A stretch of DNA of 64,000 nucleotides from Catellatospora citrea (GTDB lineage: Bacteria; Actinomycetota; Actinomycetes; Mycobacteriales; Micromonosporaceae). The notes under the pieces were generated by a model. The model was not told where the DNA came from. It ran no database searches and saw only the letters and a program-made list of their open reading frames with translations. The stretch spans positions 2,418,001 to 2,482,000 of the forward strand of contig NZ_RAPR01000001.1 in assembly GCF_003610235.1 (NCBI RefSeq). Reading direction: 5' to 3'. The translations under genes and the position numbers were made by a program. Shown here piece by piece: positions 8,249-16,223 of this stretch (its first letter is position 1; every line of letters begins with the position of its first letter).

Positions 8249-8833
8249 GTGATGCGCGTGGAGATGAGACGCATCACCGATCCCGAGGTCCTCAAGGGCC
8301 TCGCCCAGCCGATCCGGCAGAAGCTCTACCGCCTGCTCGCCCAGTTCGGCCCCGCGACCGGCGCGACCCTGTCCAAGCGCCTGGGCACCGACCCGGGCCA
8401 GACCAGCTACCACCTGCGCGAGCTGGCCAAGGCCGGCTTCGTCGAGGACGCCCCCGAGCTGGCTCGGGACCGCCGCGAACGCTGGTGGCGCGCCGTACCC
8501 GGTTCCACCGGCTGGTCCTCGCTCGACTTCCCCACCCCCGAAGGCCAGGCGATCGCCTCCGCCGCCAAGGCCCAGGTCGTCATCGACGAGTTCGAACGAG
8601 TGCGCGGTTACGAGCAGTCCCGCGACACCTGGAGCGACCAGTGGCAGGTCGCCGCCACGAGCAGCGACTCCTTCCTGCGGCTGACGCCGTCCGAGCTCAC
8701 CGAGCTGACCGGCGAGCTGCACGAGGTGCTCGTCCGCTGGAAGCAGCGGAGCAACGAGCGCGCCGCCCGGTCGGACGACACCGACCGCGAACACGTCTTC
8801 CTCTTCTTCCACGCCTTCCCGGAGCGCCCCTGA
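8249..8833 (+). CDS. ArsR-type winged-helix regulator
   Basis: 194-aa transcriptional regulator. Residues ~8-80 form a winged helix-turn-helix of the ArsR/HTH_20 kind: ITDPEVLKGLAQPIRQKLYR, then recognition-helix region DPGQTSYHLRELAKAGFVED. The carboxy-terminal half (about 100-194) has no clear metal-binding motif and may be a ligand domain. It may start at GTG 8249 or the adjacent ATG 8252. Its stop codon overlaps the start of the MFS gene (TGATG), so the two are translationally coupled and the regulator very likely controls that exporter through the repeat at 8211-8240. Confidence 0.88.
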   Translation: MMRVEMRRITDPEVLKGLAQPIRQKLYRLLAQFGPATGATLSKRLGTDPGQTSYHLRELAKAGFVEDAPELARDRRERWWRAVPGSTGWSSLDFPTPEGQAIASAAKAQVVIDEFERVRGYEQSRDTWSDQWQVAATSSDSFLRLTPSELTELTGELHEVLVRWKQRSNERAARSDDTDREHVFLFFHAFPERP

Positions 8834-10119
8834 TGACCACGGCCACCCTGGCTCCCCCGCGGCACACCCCGACCGTCGTTCCCGCCCACCGGCAGCCCGC
8901 CTTCCTGCGCTACCTCGGCGGGCAGGCCATCTCGATCCTCGGCGACCAGGTCTGGTACGTCGCGCTGTCCTTCAGCGCCGTCCAGCTCGCCTCCCCCGGC
9001 ACGGCGGGCGTCGTGCTCGCCGTCTCCGCCCTGCCGCGGCTGGTGCTGCTGCTGTTCGGCGGCGCGATCGTCGACCGGTACGGCCCGCGCCGCCTCATGA
9101 TCGGCAGCGACCTGGCCCGCGGCGCGATCGCGCTGGTCACCGCTGCGGTGGCGCTGGCGCAGCCGAGCGTCGCCCTGCTGGTCGTGGTGGCGCTGGCGTT
9201 CGGGCTGGCCGACGCCCTGTTCCTGCCCGCGGCCGGCGCGATGCTGCCGCGGCTGCTGTCCCCCGCCCAGCTCACCGGCGGACTCGCCATGTCCGGGCTG
9301 ACCGCCCGGCTCGCACTGACCTTCGGCGCGCCCCTGGGCGGACTGCTGCTGCCGGTCGGCGGGCTCCCGCTGGCCTGCCTGGTCAACGCGGCGACGTTCG
9401 CGGTGTCGGTGCTCGCCCTGTGGTCGGTGCGCCCGGCCGCGCCCACCGGCGGACCCGCCGAGGCGGTTCCCGCGGCGGCCCGTACCTCGATCGGCGTGGC
9501 GGTGCGCGAGGGTCTGCGCTACCTCGCCGGGCATCCGCTGCTACGGGCGGTGACGCTGGTCGGCCTGCTGGTCAACCTCGGTGCGGTCGGTCCGCTCAAC
9601 GTGGGCCTGGCGCTGGTGGCCGACGAGCGCGGCTGGGGCGCGGGCGGGATCGGTGTGATGCTCGCCGGCTTCGGCGCGGGTTCGGTCGCCGGAAACCTGC
9701 TGATGCTGCGGTGGCGTCCGGCGGGACGGCTCGGCGTGATCGTGGCGTGCTGCGCGGTGGTGCAGTGCGGCGCGCTGTTCGCGATCGCCGTCGCCCCGCT
9801 CCCGGCCTGGGCCTTCGTCGCCACCGCGGTCGGCGGGCTGGCGGGCGGACCGCAGGCCGTGCTGCTGAGCGGCCTGACGCACACGTACACCGCCGACTCG
9901 CACCGGGGCCGGGTGGCCTCGATCAACAATCTGGCGAGCCTGGGCGTGACGCCCTTGGCGATGGCCGTCATGGGTGTCGCTGCGGCCCGCCTGGGCACGG
10001 TCACCGCGTTCGCCGCCAGCGCCGCCCTGATCCTCGTCGCCGCCGCGATGTGTGTGGCGATCCCCGTCCTCCGCCGCGCCCGCCTGGCCGAGCCCTCGTC
10101 ACCGACACCCACGCGGTGA
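8833..10119 (+). CDS. MFS transporter (EntS/MFS_3-like)
   Basis: 428-aa major-facilitator exporter with about 12 predicted helices. The loop 2-3 signature region reads GGAIVDRYGPRRLMIGSDL, and the second-half equivalent falls near residues 290-305. It most resembles EntS/MFS_3-type efflux carriers for siderophores or drugs; the substrate is unknown. The ATG overlaps the regulator's stop codon by one base (TGATG). The gene is followed by a family A palindrome and the convergent RDD gene. Confidence 0.9.
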   Translation: MTTATLAPPRHTPTVVPAHRQPAFLRYLGGQAISILGDQVWYVALSFSAVQLASPGTAGVVLAVSALPRLVLLLFGGAIVDRYGPRRLMIGSDLARGAIALVTAAVALAQPSVALLVVVALAFGLADALFLPAAGAMLPRLLSPAQLTGGLAMSGLTARLALTFGAPLGGLLLPVGGLPLACLVNAATFAVSVLALWSVRPAAPTGGPAEAVPAAARTSIGVAVREGLRYLAGHPLLRAVTLVGLLVNLGAVGPLNVGLALVADERGWGAGGIGVMLAGFGAGSVAGNLLMLRWRPAGRLGVIVACCAVVQCGALFAIAVAPLPAWAFVATAVGGLAGGPQAVLLSGLTHTYTADSHRGRVASINNLASLGVTPLAMAVMGVAAARLGTVTAFAASAALILVAAAMCVAIPVLRRARLAEPSSPTPTR

Positions 10120-10141
10120 GCCGGGCCGCCACCCTTGCCGT

Positions 10142-10222
10142 CATGATCGTTCGACTTGCCCGGCACCTGTGCGTATCTTGAGCCCGCATTCGCCCACCTG
10201 CCTGGCAAGTCGGACGATCATG
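10142..10222. repeat. Intergenic palindromic repeat, family A copy 2
   Basis: Imperfect ~24-bp inverted repeat bounded by CATGATCGT (10142) and ACGATCATG (10222), with inner parts CGACTTGCCCGGCACCTG and CACCTGCCTGGCAAGTCG. The middle holds GCGTATCTTG. Lies between the convergent MFS and RDD genes. Confidence 0.75.
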
Positions 10223-10324
10223 GACCAGGCCGGGCCGCGCGGACGTGACCGGGGCCGGGGCCGGGGCCGGTGGGGCGGGCCGGCGGAGCGCGGGCGTGCG
10301 GGGCGGGGCGGGGCGGGGCGAAGG

Positions 10325-10690
10325 TCAGGCGGCGGGGCGGATCATGGTGCCGGCGACGCGGTCGTGCAGGCCGCGGCGTTCGCCGTCCATGATCAGGGCG
10401 GGGATGACCAGGGCGAGCAGGGTGCCCCGGAGGGCTCCCTTGAGGGGGCCGACCGGCTGACCCGAGTCGACGCCGAGGCAGGTAATCTTCGTCACGCGCA
10501 TGCCGGGCGTCTGCCCGAAGAACCCGACGAAGACGGCGTAAACGGCGATCAGCACCACCGGAGCCGCCCAGCCGTCCCGCATCGGGTCCGCGAAGACACC
10601 GGCTGCCAGGACGCACAGCATCCAGTCGAGCAGCAGCGCCCCGAACCTACGGGCCAGGGAGGGTACGGCAGGCAGGGATGCGTCGGTCAC
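10325..10690 (-). CDS. RDD family membrane protein
   Basis: 121-aa small membrane protein of the RDD family, with three hydrophobic segments (about 14-36, 41-61, 83-105). The defining residues fall in ARRFGALLLDW (Arg, Asp) at the start and in the late segment RRGLHDRVAGT. RDD proteins are poorly characterised; some move ions or regulate transport. It is divergent from glnA, a common actinobacterial arrangement; the shared 260-bp region holds the GlnR box. Confidence 0.85.
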   Translation of the reverse strand: MTDASLPAVPSLARRFGALLLDWMLCVLAAGVFADPMRDGWAAPVVLIAVYAVFVGFFGQTPGMRVTKITCLGVDSGQPVGPLKGALRGTLLALVIPALIMDGERRGLHDRVAGTMIRPAA

Positions 10691-10769
10691 CCGCCGAGCG
10701 TACCGTCCGCTCTGCCGTACCGGCCGGGTGAGCCGTCCGGGCAGCCCTTGAGCCCGGTTTACCGGTGAC

Positions 10770-10796
10770 GTAACACGGCGGAAACAAAGCTGACAC
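10770..10796 (+). promoter_or_regulatory. GlnR box upstream of glnA
   Basis: GTAAC (10770-10774), 6 nt, GAAAC (10781-10785), 6 nt, GACAC (10792-10796): this matches the GTnAC-n6-GAAAC arrangement of actinobacterial GlnR sites. It lies about 155-180 bp upstream of the glnA start. A further GTGAC touches it on the left (10765-10769). Confidence 0.75.
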
Positions 10797-10949
10797 GGCC
10801 GGGCAACGCCACAGTTCTAGCGTCGCCAGCAGCCAATGGCCACCCGACGCAGCGCAGCGCCGTCGGCCGCGTCTCCCGAGGTCAGCCCAGGAGATGTGCT
10901 GAAGTGGGGGCCGGGAGCTCCCGCAGACCATCCGTGCCAGGAGGACGTG

Positions 10950-12383
10950 TTGTTCGCCAATTCCGAGGAACTGCTTCGGTACCTCAAGGACGAAGACGTC
11001 AAGTTCGTCGACGTCCGCTTCTGTGACCTGCCCGGCGTGATGCAGTTCTTCACCGTGCCGGTGCAGTCGTTCGATGCGAGCGTCTTCACCGACGGGCTCG
11101 CCTTCGACGGCTCGTCCATCCGCGGCTTCCAGCAGATCCACGAGTCGGACATGCTGCTGCTGCCGGACGTGACCACCGCGTTCATCGACCCGTTCCGCAT
11201 CCAGAAGACCCTGGCGCTGAACTTCTTCATCCACGACCCGTTCACGCGTGAGGCCTACTCCCGTGACCCGCGGAACGTGGCCAAGAAGGCCGAGGCGTAC
11301 CTGGCCGCCAGCGGCATCGCGGACACCGCGTACTTCGGCGCCGAGGCGGAGTTCTACATCTTCGACTCGATCCGCTACGCGACCCAGCCGAACCAGGCGT
11401 TCTACCACATCGACTCGGTCGAGGGCGCGTGGAACACCGGCGCCGCGACCAACAGCGACGGCAGCGCCAACCGCGGTTACAAGCCCGGCTACAAGGGCGG
11501 CTACTTCCCCGTCGCGCCGACCGACCACTACGCCGACCTGCGCGACACCATGGTGACCAACCTGGTGGACCTCGGCTTCACGGTCGAGCGCGGTCACCAC
11601 GAGGTGGGCACCGCCGGCCAGGCCGAGATCAACTACAAGTTCTCGACGCTGCTGGCCTCCGGCGACCAGATGCAGCTGTTCAAGTACGTCATCAAGAACA
11701 CCGCCTGGCACGCGGGCAAGACCGCGACGTTCATGCCGAAGCCGCTGTTCGGCGACAACGGCTCCGGCATGCACACCCACCAGAGCCTCTGGCTGGGCGG
11801 CGAGCCGCTGTTCTACGACGAGACCGGCTACGCCGGCCTGTCGGACACGGCCCGCTGGTACATCGGCGGTCTGCTGCACCACGCGCCGTCGCTGCTGGCC
11901 TTCACCAACCCGTCGATCAACTCGTACCGCCGGCTGGTGCCGGGCTTCGAGGCGCCGGTCAACCTGGTGTACTCGCAGCGCAACCGCTCGGCCTGCACCC
12001 GTATCCCGGTCACCGGCACGAACGCGAAGGCCAAGCGCATCGAGTTCCGCTGCCCCGACCCGTCGTCGAACCCGTACCTGGCGTTCTCGGCGATGCTGAT
12101 GGCCGGTCTCGACGGTATCCGCAACAAGATCGAGCCCCCGGCTCCGATCGACAAGGACCTCTACGACCTGCCGCCGGAGGAGGTCGCCAACGTCACCCAG
12201 GTGCCGGGCTCCCTCTCCGACGTGCTCACGGCGCTGGAGAAGGACAACGACTACCTGCAGGCCGGTGGCGTCTTCACCAGCGACCTGATCGAGACCTGGG
12301 TCGACTACAAGCGGTCCAACGAGATCGACCCGGTCCGCCTGCGTCCGACCCCGCACGAGTTCCAGATGTACTTCGACTGCTGA
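10950..12383 (+). CDS. glnA: Glutamine synthetase type I
   Basis: 477-aa class I glutamine synthetase (glutamate + NH3 + ATP to glutamine), dodecameric and cytoplasmic. Visible are the beta-grasp start [17 protein letters not shown], the ATP/glutamate blocks [10 protein letters not shown] and [12 protein letters not shown], and the adenylylation site Tyr405 in [10 protein letters not shown], target of GlnE encoded at 23157-26132. I place the start at TTG 10950: AGGAGG (10939-10944) lies 5 nt upstream and the protein then begins MFANSEELL, like Streptomyces GlnA; the overlapping GTG 10947 would be too close. A GlnR box is upstream and a strong terminator follows. Confidence 0.96.
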   Translation: MFANSEELLRYLKDEDVKFVDVRFCDLPGVMQFFTVPVQSFDASVFTDGLAFDGSSIRGFQQIHESDMLLLPDVTTAFIDPFRIQKTLALNFFIHDPFTREAYSRDPRNVAKKAEAYLAASGIADTAYFGAEAEFYIFDSIRYATQPNQAFYHIDSVEGAWNTGAATNSDGSANRGYKPGYKGGYFPVAPTDHYADLRDTMVTNLVDLGFTVERGHHEVGTAGQAEINYKFSTLLASGDQMQLFKYVIKNTAWHAGKTATFMPKPLFGDNGSGMHTHQSLWLGGEPLFYDETGYAGLSDTARWYIGGLLHHAPSLLAFTNPSINSYRRLVPGFEAPVNLVYSQRNRSACTRIPVTGTNAKAKRIEFRCPDPSSNPYLAFSAMLMAGLDGIRNKIEPPAPIDKDLYDLPPEEVANVTQVPGSLSDVLTALEKDNDYLQAGGVFTSDLIETWVDYKRSNEIDPVRLRPTPHEFQMYFDC

Positions 12384-12394
12384 GTCCGCTCGGT

Positions 12395-12437
12395 GGTACG
12401 GAAAAGGCCCCGCCGAAGGCGGGGCCTTTTCCGTACC
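12395..12437. terminator. Bidirectional terminator after glnA
   Basis: Perfect 20-bp stem beginning GGTACGGAAAAGGCCCCGCC (12395-12414) with a 3-nt loop; the arms contain AAAA and TTTT runs so that it can work in both directions. It separates convergent glnA and the holin-like gene. The ~140 bp from here to 12579 show no further gene or site. Confidence 0.85.
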
Positions 12438-12578
12438 CGGGCCCGGGTACGGTGCGGGGCGGAGATCGCCGTTCCCGGTCAGAACCTGTGGTCAAACCGC
12501 AGATCTCGGCACTGGACAGCGATCTCTACCGCAACCCGACCGAGAGACGCGGGCCGGGCAGTCGGCGCGAGCCGGTGG

Positions 12579-13019
12579 TCAGGCAGCCGCGGCGGGGGCC
12601 GGGGCCGCTGCGGCGGGGGCCGGAGCGGGGTCCGCCGGAGCGGGGGCCGCGGGAGCTGCGGCCACGGGAGCTGCGGCGGCGGGTTCGGTGGCCGCGGTGG
12701 CGGCGGCGACGGCAGGGGCGAGCACCGGGCTGGCGGCGGCTGCGGCGACGAGGGCCGTGGCGGCGGCGGCCGGTGCGGCGGTGAGCACGCTCGGGCTGTT
12801 GGCCGCGCCGATCGGTCCGGAACCGACCGACATCAGCACCGACAGCAGCGCGGCGCTGAAGGCCAGCGACAGCGCGCCGCGCCAGTCGATGGCGGCGACG
12901 TCGACGCCCACCGCGCCGCTGACCTGACCGACGCCGAACGCGGCGATCAGGGCCTGCACGAAGGTCTTGATGGCACGCTCGGCACTGGCGATCCAGAACA
13001 TCTTGTTCAACAGGTACAT
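12579..13019 (-). CDS. Holin-like protein with Ala/Pro-rich tail
   Basis: 146-aa small membrane protein. The first ~75 residues resemble r1t-type phage holins: MYLLNKMFWIASAERAIKTF, a helix around LIAAFGVGQVSGAVGV, an acidic turn (VDVAAIDW), then helix ALSLAFSAALLSVLMSVGSG and the ending NSPSV. The rest (~80-146) is low-complexity Ala/Pro, including a hydrophobic stretch. The ATG at 13019 is chosen for the SD AGGAGA 7 nt upstream. There is no endolysin or other phage gene nearby; its divergent neighbour encodes a large secreted zincin-like protein. Either a domesticated phage holin or a housekeeping holin-like protein. Confidence 0.72.
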   Translation of the reverse strand: MYLLNKMFWIASAERAIKTFVQALIAAFGVGQVSGAVGVDVAAIDWRGALSLAFSAALLSVLMSVGSGPIGAANSPSVLTAAPAAAATALVAAAAASPVLAPAVAAATAATEPAAAAPVAAAPAAPAPADPAPAPAAAAPAPAAAA

Positions 13020-13142
13020 CGGAGTTCTCCTGGAATGAGGGGGCACGCCCGGAAGGCGCTCACGAGCTTAGATGGCATTCGCCCTTGTCACCTATCCGCT
13101 TCCCGACCGACCACATGGGCGCGAGGGCCTATCGTGTGCCGC

Positions 13143-16100
13143 ATGGCGCACCCCCTCCGCCGCGCGCTGCTCACCGCGGCCGCGTTCGTCTGTGTACTCC
13201 TGCCCGCGACACCCGCCCGAGCGACCGGCGACCTGGCGGTGACCGTACGCGGCGATGATCCACTCGCGACGGTGCTGGTGCTGGCCAACCGCGGTGACGC
13301 GCCGTGCCAGGTGGTGACCTCGACCTACGGCACGCTCGCGGTGACCCGGCTGGAGCAGGACGGCGTCGCCGTCACGCCGTTGCCGATGGAGACCTCGTTC
13401 GAGGAGTCGCTGGAGACGGTGCTGGCCAAGCGCCTGCACACCCTGGAGCCGGGTGCGGAGGTCGAGGTGCCGCTGCGCGCCATCCCGATCGGACCGACCG
13501 GGCACGCCATCGAGATCGTCACGTGGTCGGCCGGTGCGGGCGCCTTCGGCTCGCTGTACCCGGTGAAGCAGGGGACGCCGCTGCGCCTGGAGTTCACCTA
13601 CGCGGTGCCGATCGTGCCGGAGAGCGGCCCGGCCGCCTGCGCCCCGCTGGCCGGCGCGGGTGTCACCGCCGAAGCGGACGACGCGGGCCGCCCCTGGTGG
13701 CACTGGGCGGTTCTCGCCGGGGTGGGCGTGATCCTGACCCTGGTGGCCGTGTTCCTCCTGCTCCTGCCGAACCGGCGCAAGCGCCGCCGCGCAGCCGCCG
13801 CGCCGGGCGGGGAGTCCGGCAGCACGAGGTCTGGTGGAGCCGCCGGGGTCGGCGGGGCGGTCGTGCTGGCGCTGCTGGTGGCGCTCGGTGCGGTGGCGGT
13901 GCCGGCGCGACCGGCGCACGCGGAGATCATCGTGACCGACCCGGAGCTGGCCGCCGCCTGGGCCGCCTGCAGCGCGGTCCTGCACGGGCCCGGCGGCGAC
14001 CCGGCGGGCATCCTGCCCGCGCTGGAGGCGCCCGGGGTGACCGTCAGCATCATCCGGGCGCAGCCCGGCGACACGCACGAGGGCGCGCTGGACCGCAACA
14101 ACATCCTGGTCTTCTGGGACACCGAGGACCGCCACGCCTACTACGGCACCGGCGGCAACGCCGACCCGTGCGACGCGCTCTACCACGAGTTCCACCACGC
14201 CCACCAGCACCACCAGGGCACGTACAGCCGGGAGGACTGCGCGGGCAGCGGCATCCCGACGACCGAGGTGATGGCGACGCGGGCGCAGAACCAGCTCCGG
14301 GAGGCACTGGGCCGCCCGGCGCGCAGCCACTACGGCGACCGCGCGCTGCCCAGCGGCGACTGCACCGCTCCCCCACCGCCGCCGGCCTGCACGGGCGCGG
14401 GTTGCGGGCACAGCACCGGCGACCCGCACCTGCGCACGATCGACGGCCTGCGTTACGACTTCCAGGCCGCGGGCGAGTTCGTCGCGGTGCGCGACACCTC
14501 CGGGGCGTACGAGATCCAGGTCCGCCAGGAGCCCGTGCCCGGCTCGCGCGTCGTCGCGGTGAACTCCGCGGTCGCCGCGAAGGTCGACGGCGACCGGGTC
14601 GAGGCCCGGATGACCACCGCGGGGGTGGAGTTGCTGGTGGCGGGCGTGGCGACCGGCCCCGCCCCGGCGGAGTTGGCGGCCCCGCGGCAGCTGCCCGGCG
14701 GCGGCGAGGTCCGCACGGTTGCGAGCGGCGACGTGGAGGTGCGCTGGAAGGACGGCTCCCGCCTGGTGATCGACCCGATCGGCATCTGGGGGCTGGCGCT
14801 GTCGGTCGAGCCCGCGCAGGCGTACGCCGGAAAGCTCGAAGGCCTGCTCGGCGACTTCAACGGCAAGTCCGACGACGACGTGCGCCCCCGTGGCGGGCAG
14901 CCGCTCGGCGCGCAGCCGACGTTCGCCGCGCTGTATCCGGGATACGCCGACAGCTGGCGCATCGACGCCGCGTCGTCGCTGTTCACCTACGCCGACGGCA
15001 AGAACACCGACAGCTACGTCGACCGGGCCTTCCCGGAGCAGGACGCGGCCACGGCCGAGCTGCCGAACCGGGCGTCGGCGGAGGCGATCTGCCGCGGGCT
15101 CGGCGTCTCCGACCCGGTCGTGCTGGCGGGCTGCGTGCTGGACGTGGCGCTGACCGGCCAGCCCGACTTCGCCGTCGCGGCCAAGGCGGGCCAGGTCTTC
15201 GCCGGCGGCGCGGACCTGGGCGGGCAGACCTGGACGGTGCGCGTGGACACCGCGGGCGCGGTCGCGAAGGCCGAGTTCGCGGGCACGAAGGGGCAGAAGG
15301 TGTTCGTCGACGTGCCCGCCACGACCCTGCCGAACCAGTGCGGCGGCCTGGACCTGCTCGGCCCGGACGGCAAGCAGGTGGCCAACGGCTGCGTCATCAA
15401 CGGCGCGGGCTACATCGACGGCACGGTGCTGCCGGAGACCGGCACGTACGCCATCGTGGTGGACCCGAGCGGCGACGCCACCGGCGAGGCGCGGCTGCGC
15501 CTGCTGAGCATCGAGGACCAGCAGGAACCGATCACCCTGGACGGCTCGGAGCTGACCGCGCGCCTGCCCAAGCCGGGCACGGTGGCCCGGTTCACGTTCA
15601 CCGCGACGGCCGGGCAGAAGGTGTTCGTGGACGTGCCGGCCACGAACCTGCCGAGCCAGTGCGGCGGCCTGGATCTGCTCGGCCCGGACGGCAAGCAGGT
15701 GACCACCGGCTGCGTCATCAACGGCAGCGGCTACATCGACGGCTTCACGCTGCCGGACAGCGGCTCCTACACGGTGGTCGTGGACCCGCGGGACAAGAGC
15801 GTCGGCGAGGCGAAGGTGAAGGTGAGCCTCGCCGTGGACCAGCCGCTCGAACTGCCCGTGGACGGCGCCGCGGTCACCGCGCGCATCGCGCAGCCGGGCG
15901 CGGTCAGCGTGCTGACCTTCACCGGCCGGGCCGGGCAGCGGGTGTTCGTCGAGGTGCCGAGCACGGACCTGCCGAGCCAGTGCGGCGGGCTGGAGCTGCA
16001 CGGCCCGGACGGCGCCGTGGTCGAGTCCGGGTGCGTGATCAACGGCAAGGGCGGGCTGCGGGAGGAGGGCACCGTGCTGCCGTCGACCGGGACATATCAG

Positions 16101-16160
16101 CTCATCGTGGATCCGAACGACCGGGCGACCGGAACGGCTCAGCTAAGACTGCGCACCTGA
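13143..16160 (+). CDS. Secreted multidomain protein: M91-like zincin, VWD and three PPC-like repeats
   Basis: 1005-aa exported protein. Residues 1-25 form a signal peptide; a beta-rich domain follows to ~180, a membrane helix at ~185-207 with a basic stop (NRRKRRR), then a second signal-like helix at ~234-260 ending PAHAE. Next come a putative zincin with HEFHH (His348, Glu349, His352) and downstream Glu375 in TTEVMATRAQNQLR, an arrangement like NleD/M91 peptidases; a VWD-type domain beginning GDPHLRTIDG at 426; and three repeats (~695-1005) sharing LPxQCGGLxLxGPDG and GCVING. The two signal-like helices suggest fusion of two secreted proteins or a hairpin anchor. Leaderless promoter TATCGT. 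Peptidase activity is inferred. Confidence 0.8.
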   Translation: MAHPLRRALLTAAAFVCVLLPATPARATGDLAVTVRGDDPLATVLVLANRGDAPCQVVTSTYGTLAVTRLEQDGVAVTPLPMETSFEESLETVLAKRLHTLEPGAEVEVPLRAIPIGPTGHAIEIVTWSAGAGAFGSLYPVKQGTPLRLEFTYAVPIVPESGPAACAPLAGAGVTAEADDAGRPWWHWAVLAGVGVILTLVAVFLLLLPNRRKRRRAAAAPGGESGSTRSGGAAGVGGAVVLALLVALGAVAVPARPAHAEIIVTDPELAAAWAACSAVLHGPGGDPAGILPALEAPGVTVSIIRAQPGDTHEGALDRNNILVFWDTEDRHAYYGTGGNADPCDALYHEFHHAHQHHQGTYSREDCAGSGIPTTEVMATRAQNQLREALGRPARSHYGDRALPSGDCTAPPPPPACTGAGCGHSTGDPHLRTIDGLRYDFQAAGEFVAVRDTSGAYEIQVRQEPVPGSRVVAVNSAVAAKVDGDRVEARMTTAGVELLVAGVATGPAPAELAAPRQLPGGGEVRTVASGDVEVRWKDGSRLVIDPIGIWGLALSVEPAQAYAGKLEGLLGDFNGKSDDDVRPRGGQPLGAQPTFAALYPGYADSWRIDAASSLFTYADGKNTDSYVDRAFPEQDAATAELPNRASAEAICRGLGVSDPVVLAGCVLDVALTGQPDFAVAAKAGQVFAGGADLGGQTWTVRVDTAGAVAKAEFAGTKGQKVFVDVPATTLPNQCGGLDLLGPDGKQVANGCVINGAGYIDGTVLPETGTYAIVVDPSGDATGEARLRLLSIEDQQEPITLDGSELTARLPKPGTVARFTFTATAGQKVFVDVPATNLPSQCGGLDLLGPDGKQVTTGCVINGSGYIDGFTLPDSGSYTVVVDPRDKSVGEAKVKVSLAVDQPLELPVDGAAVTARIAQPGAVSVLTFTGRAGQRVFVEVPSTDLPSQCGGLELHGPDGAVVESGCVINGKGGLREEGTVLPSTGTYQLIVDPNDRATGTAQLRLRT

Positions 16161-16223
16161 CCAGCAAAGTCTGTGTTACCTGGTGGTAACGCGGGTCACA
16201 ACATGTGCGTAGACTCCGCCAAC

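Noticed and set aside
10836..10949. 37-codon amino-terminal extension of glnA
   Set aside because: AGGAGG spacing supports TTG 10950 and family proteins begin at this point; the extension is probably untranslated leader.
12579..13019. Prophage remnant
   Set aside because: Only a holin-like gene is present; there is no endolysin, tail gene, integrase or att-like duplication nearby.
13092..16001. ~970-codon minus-strand frame opposite the zincin gene
   Set aside because: Shadow of a well-supported multidomain gene; composition is His/Arg/Val-rich with no recognisable domain.
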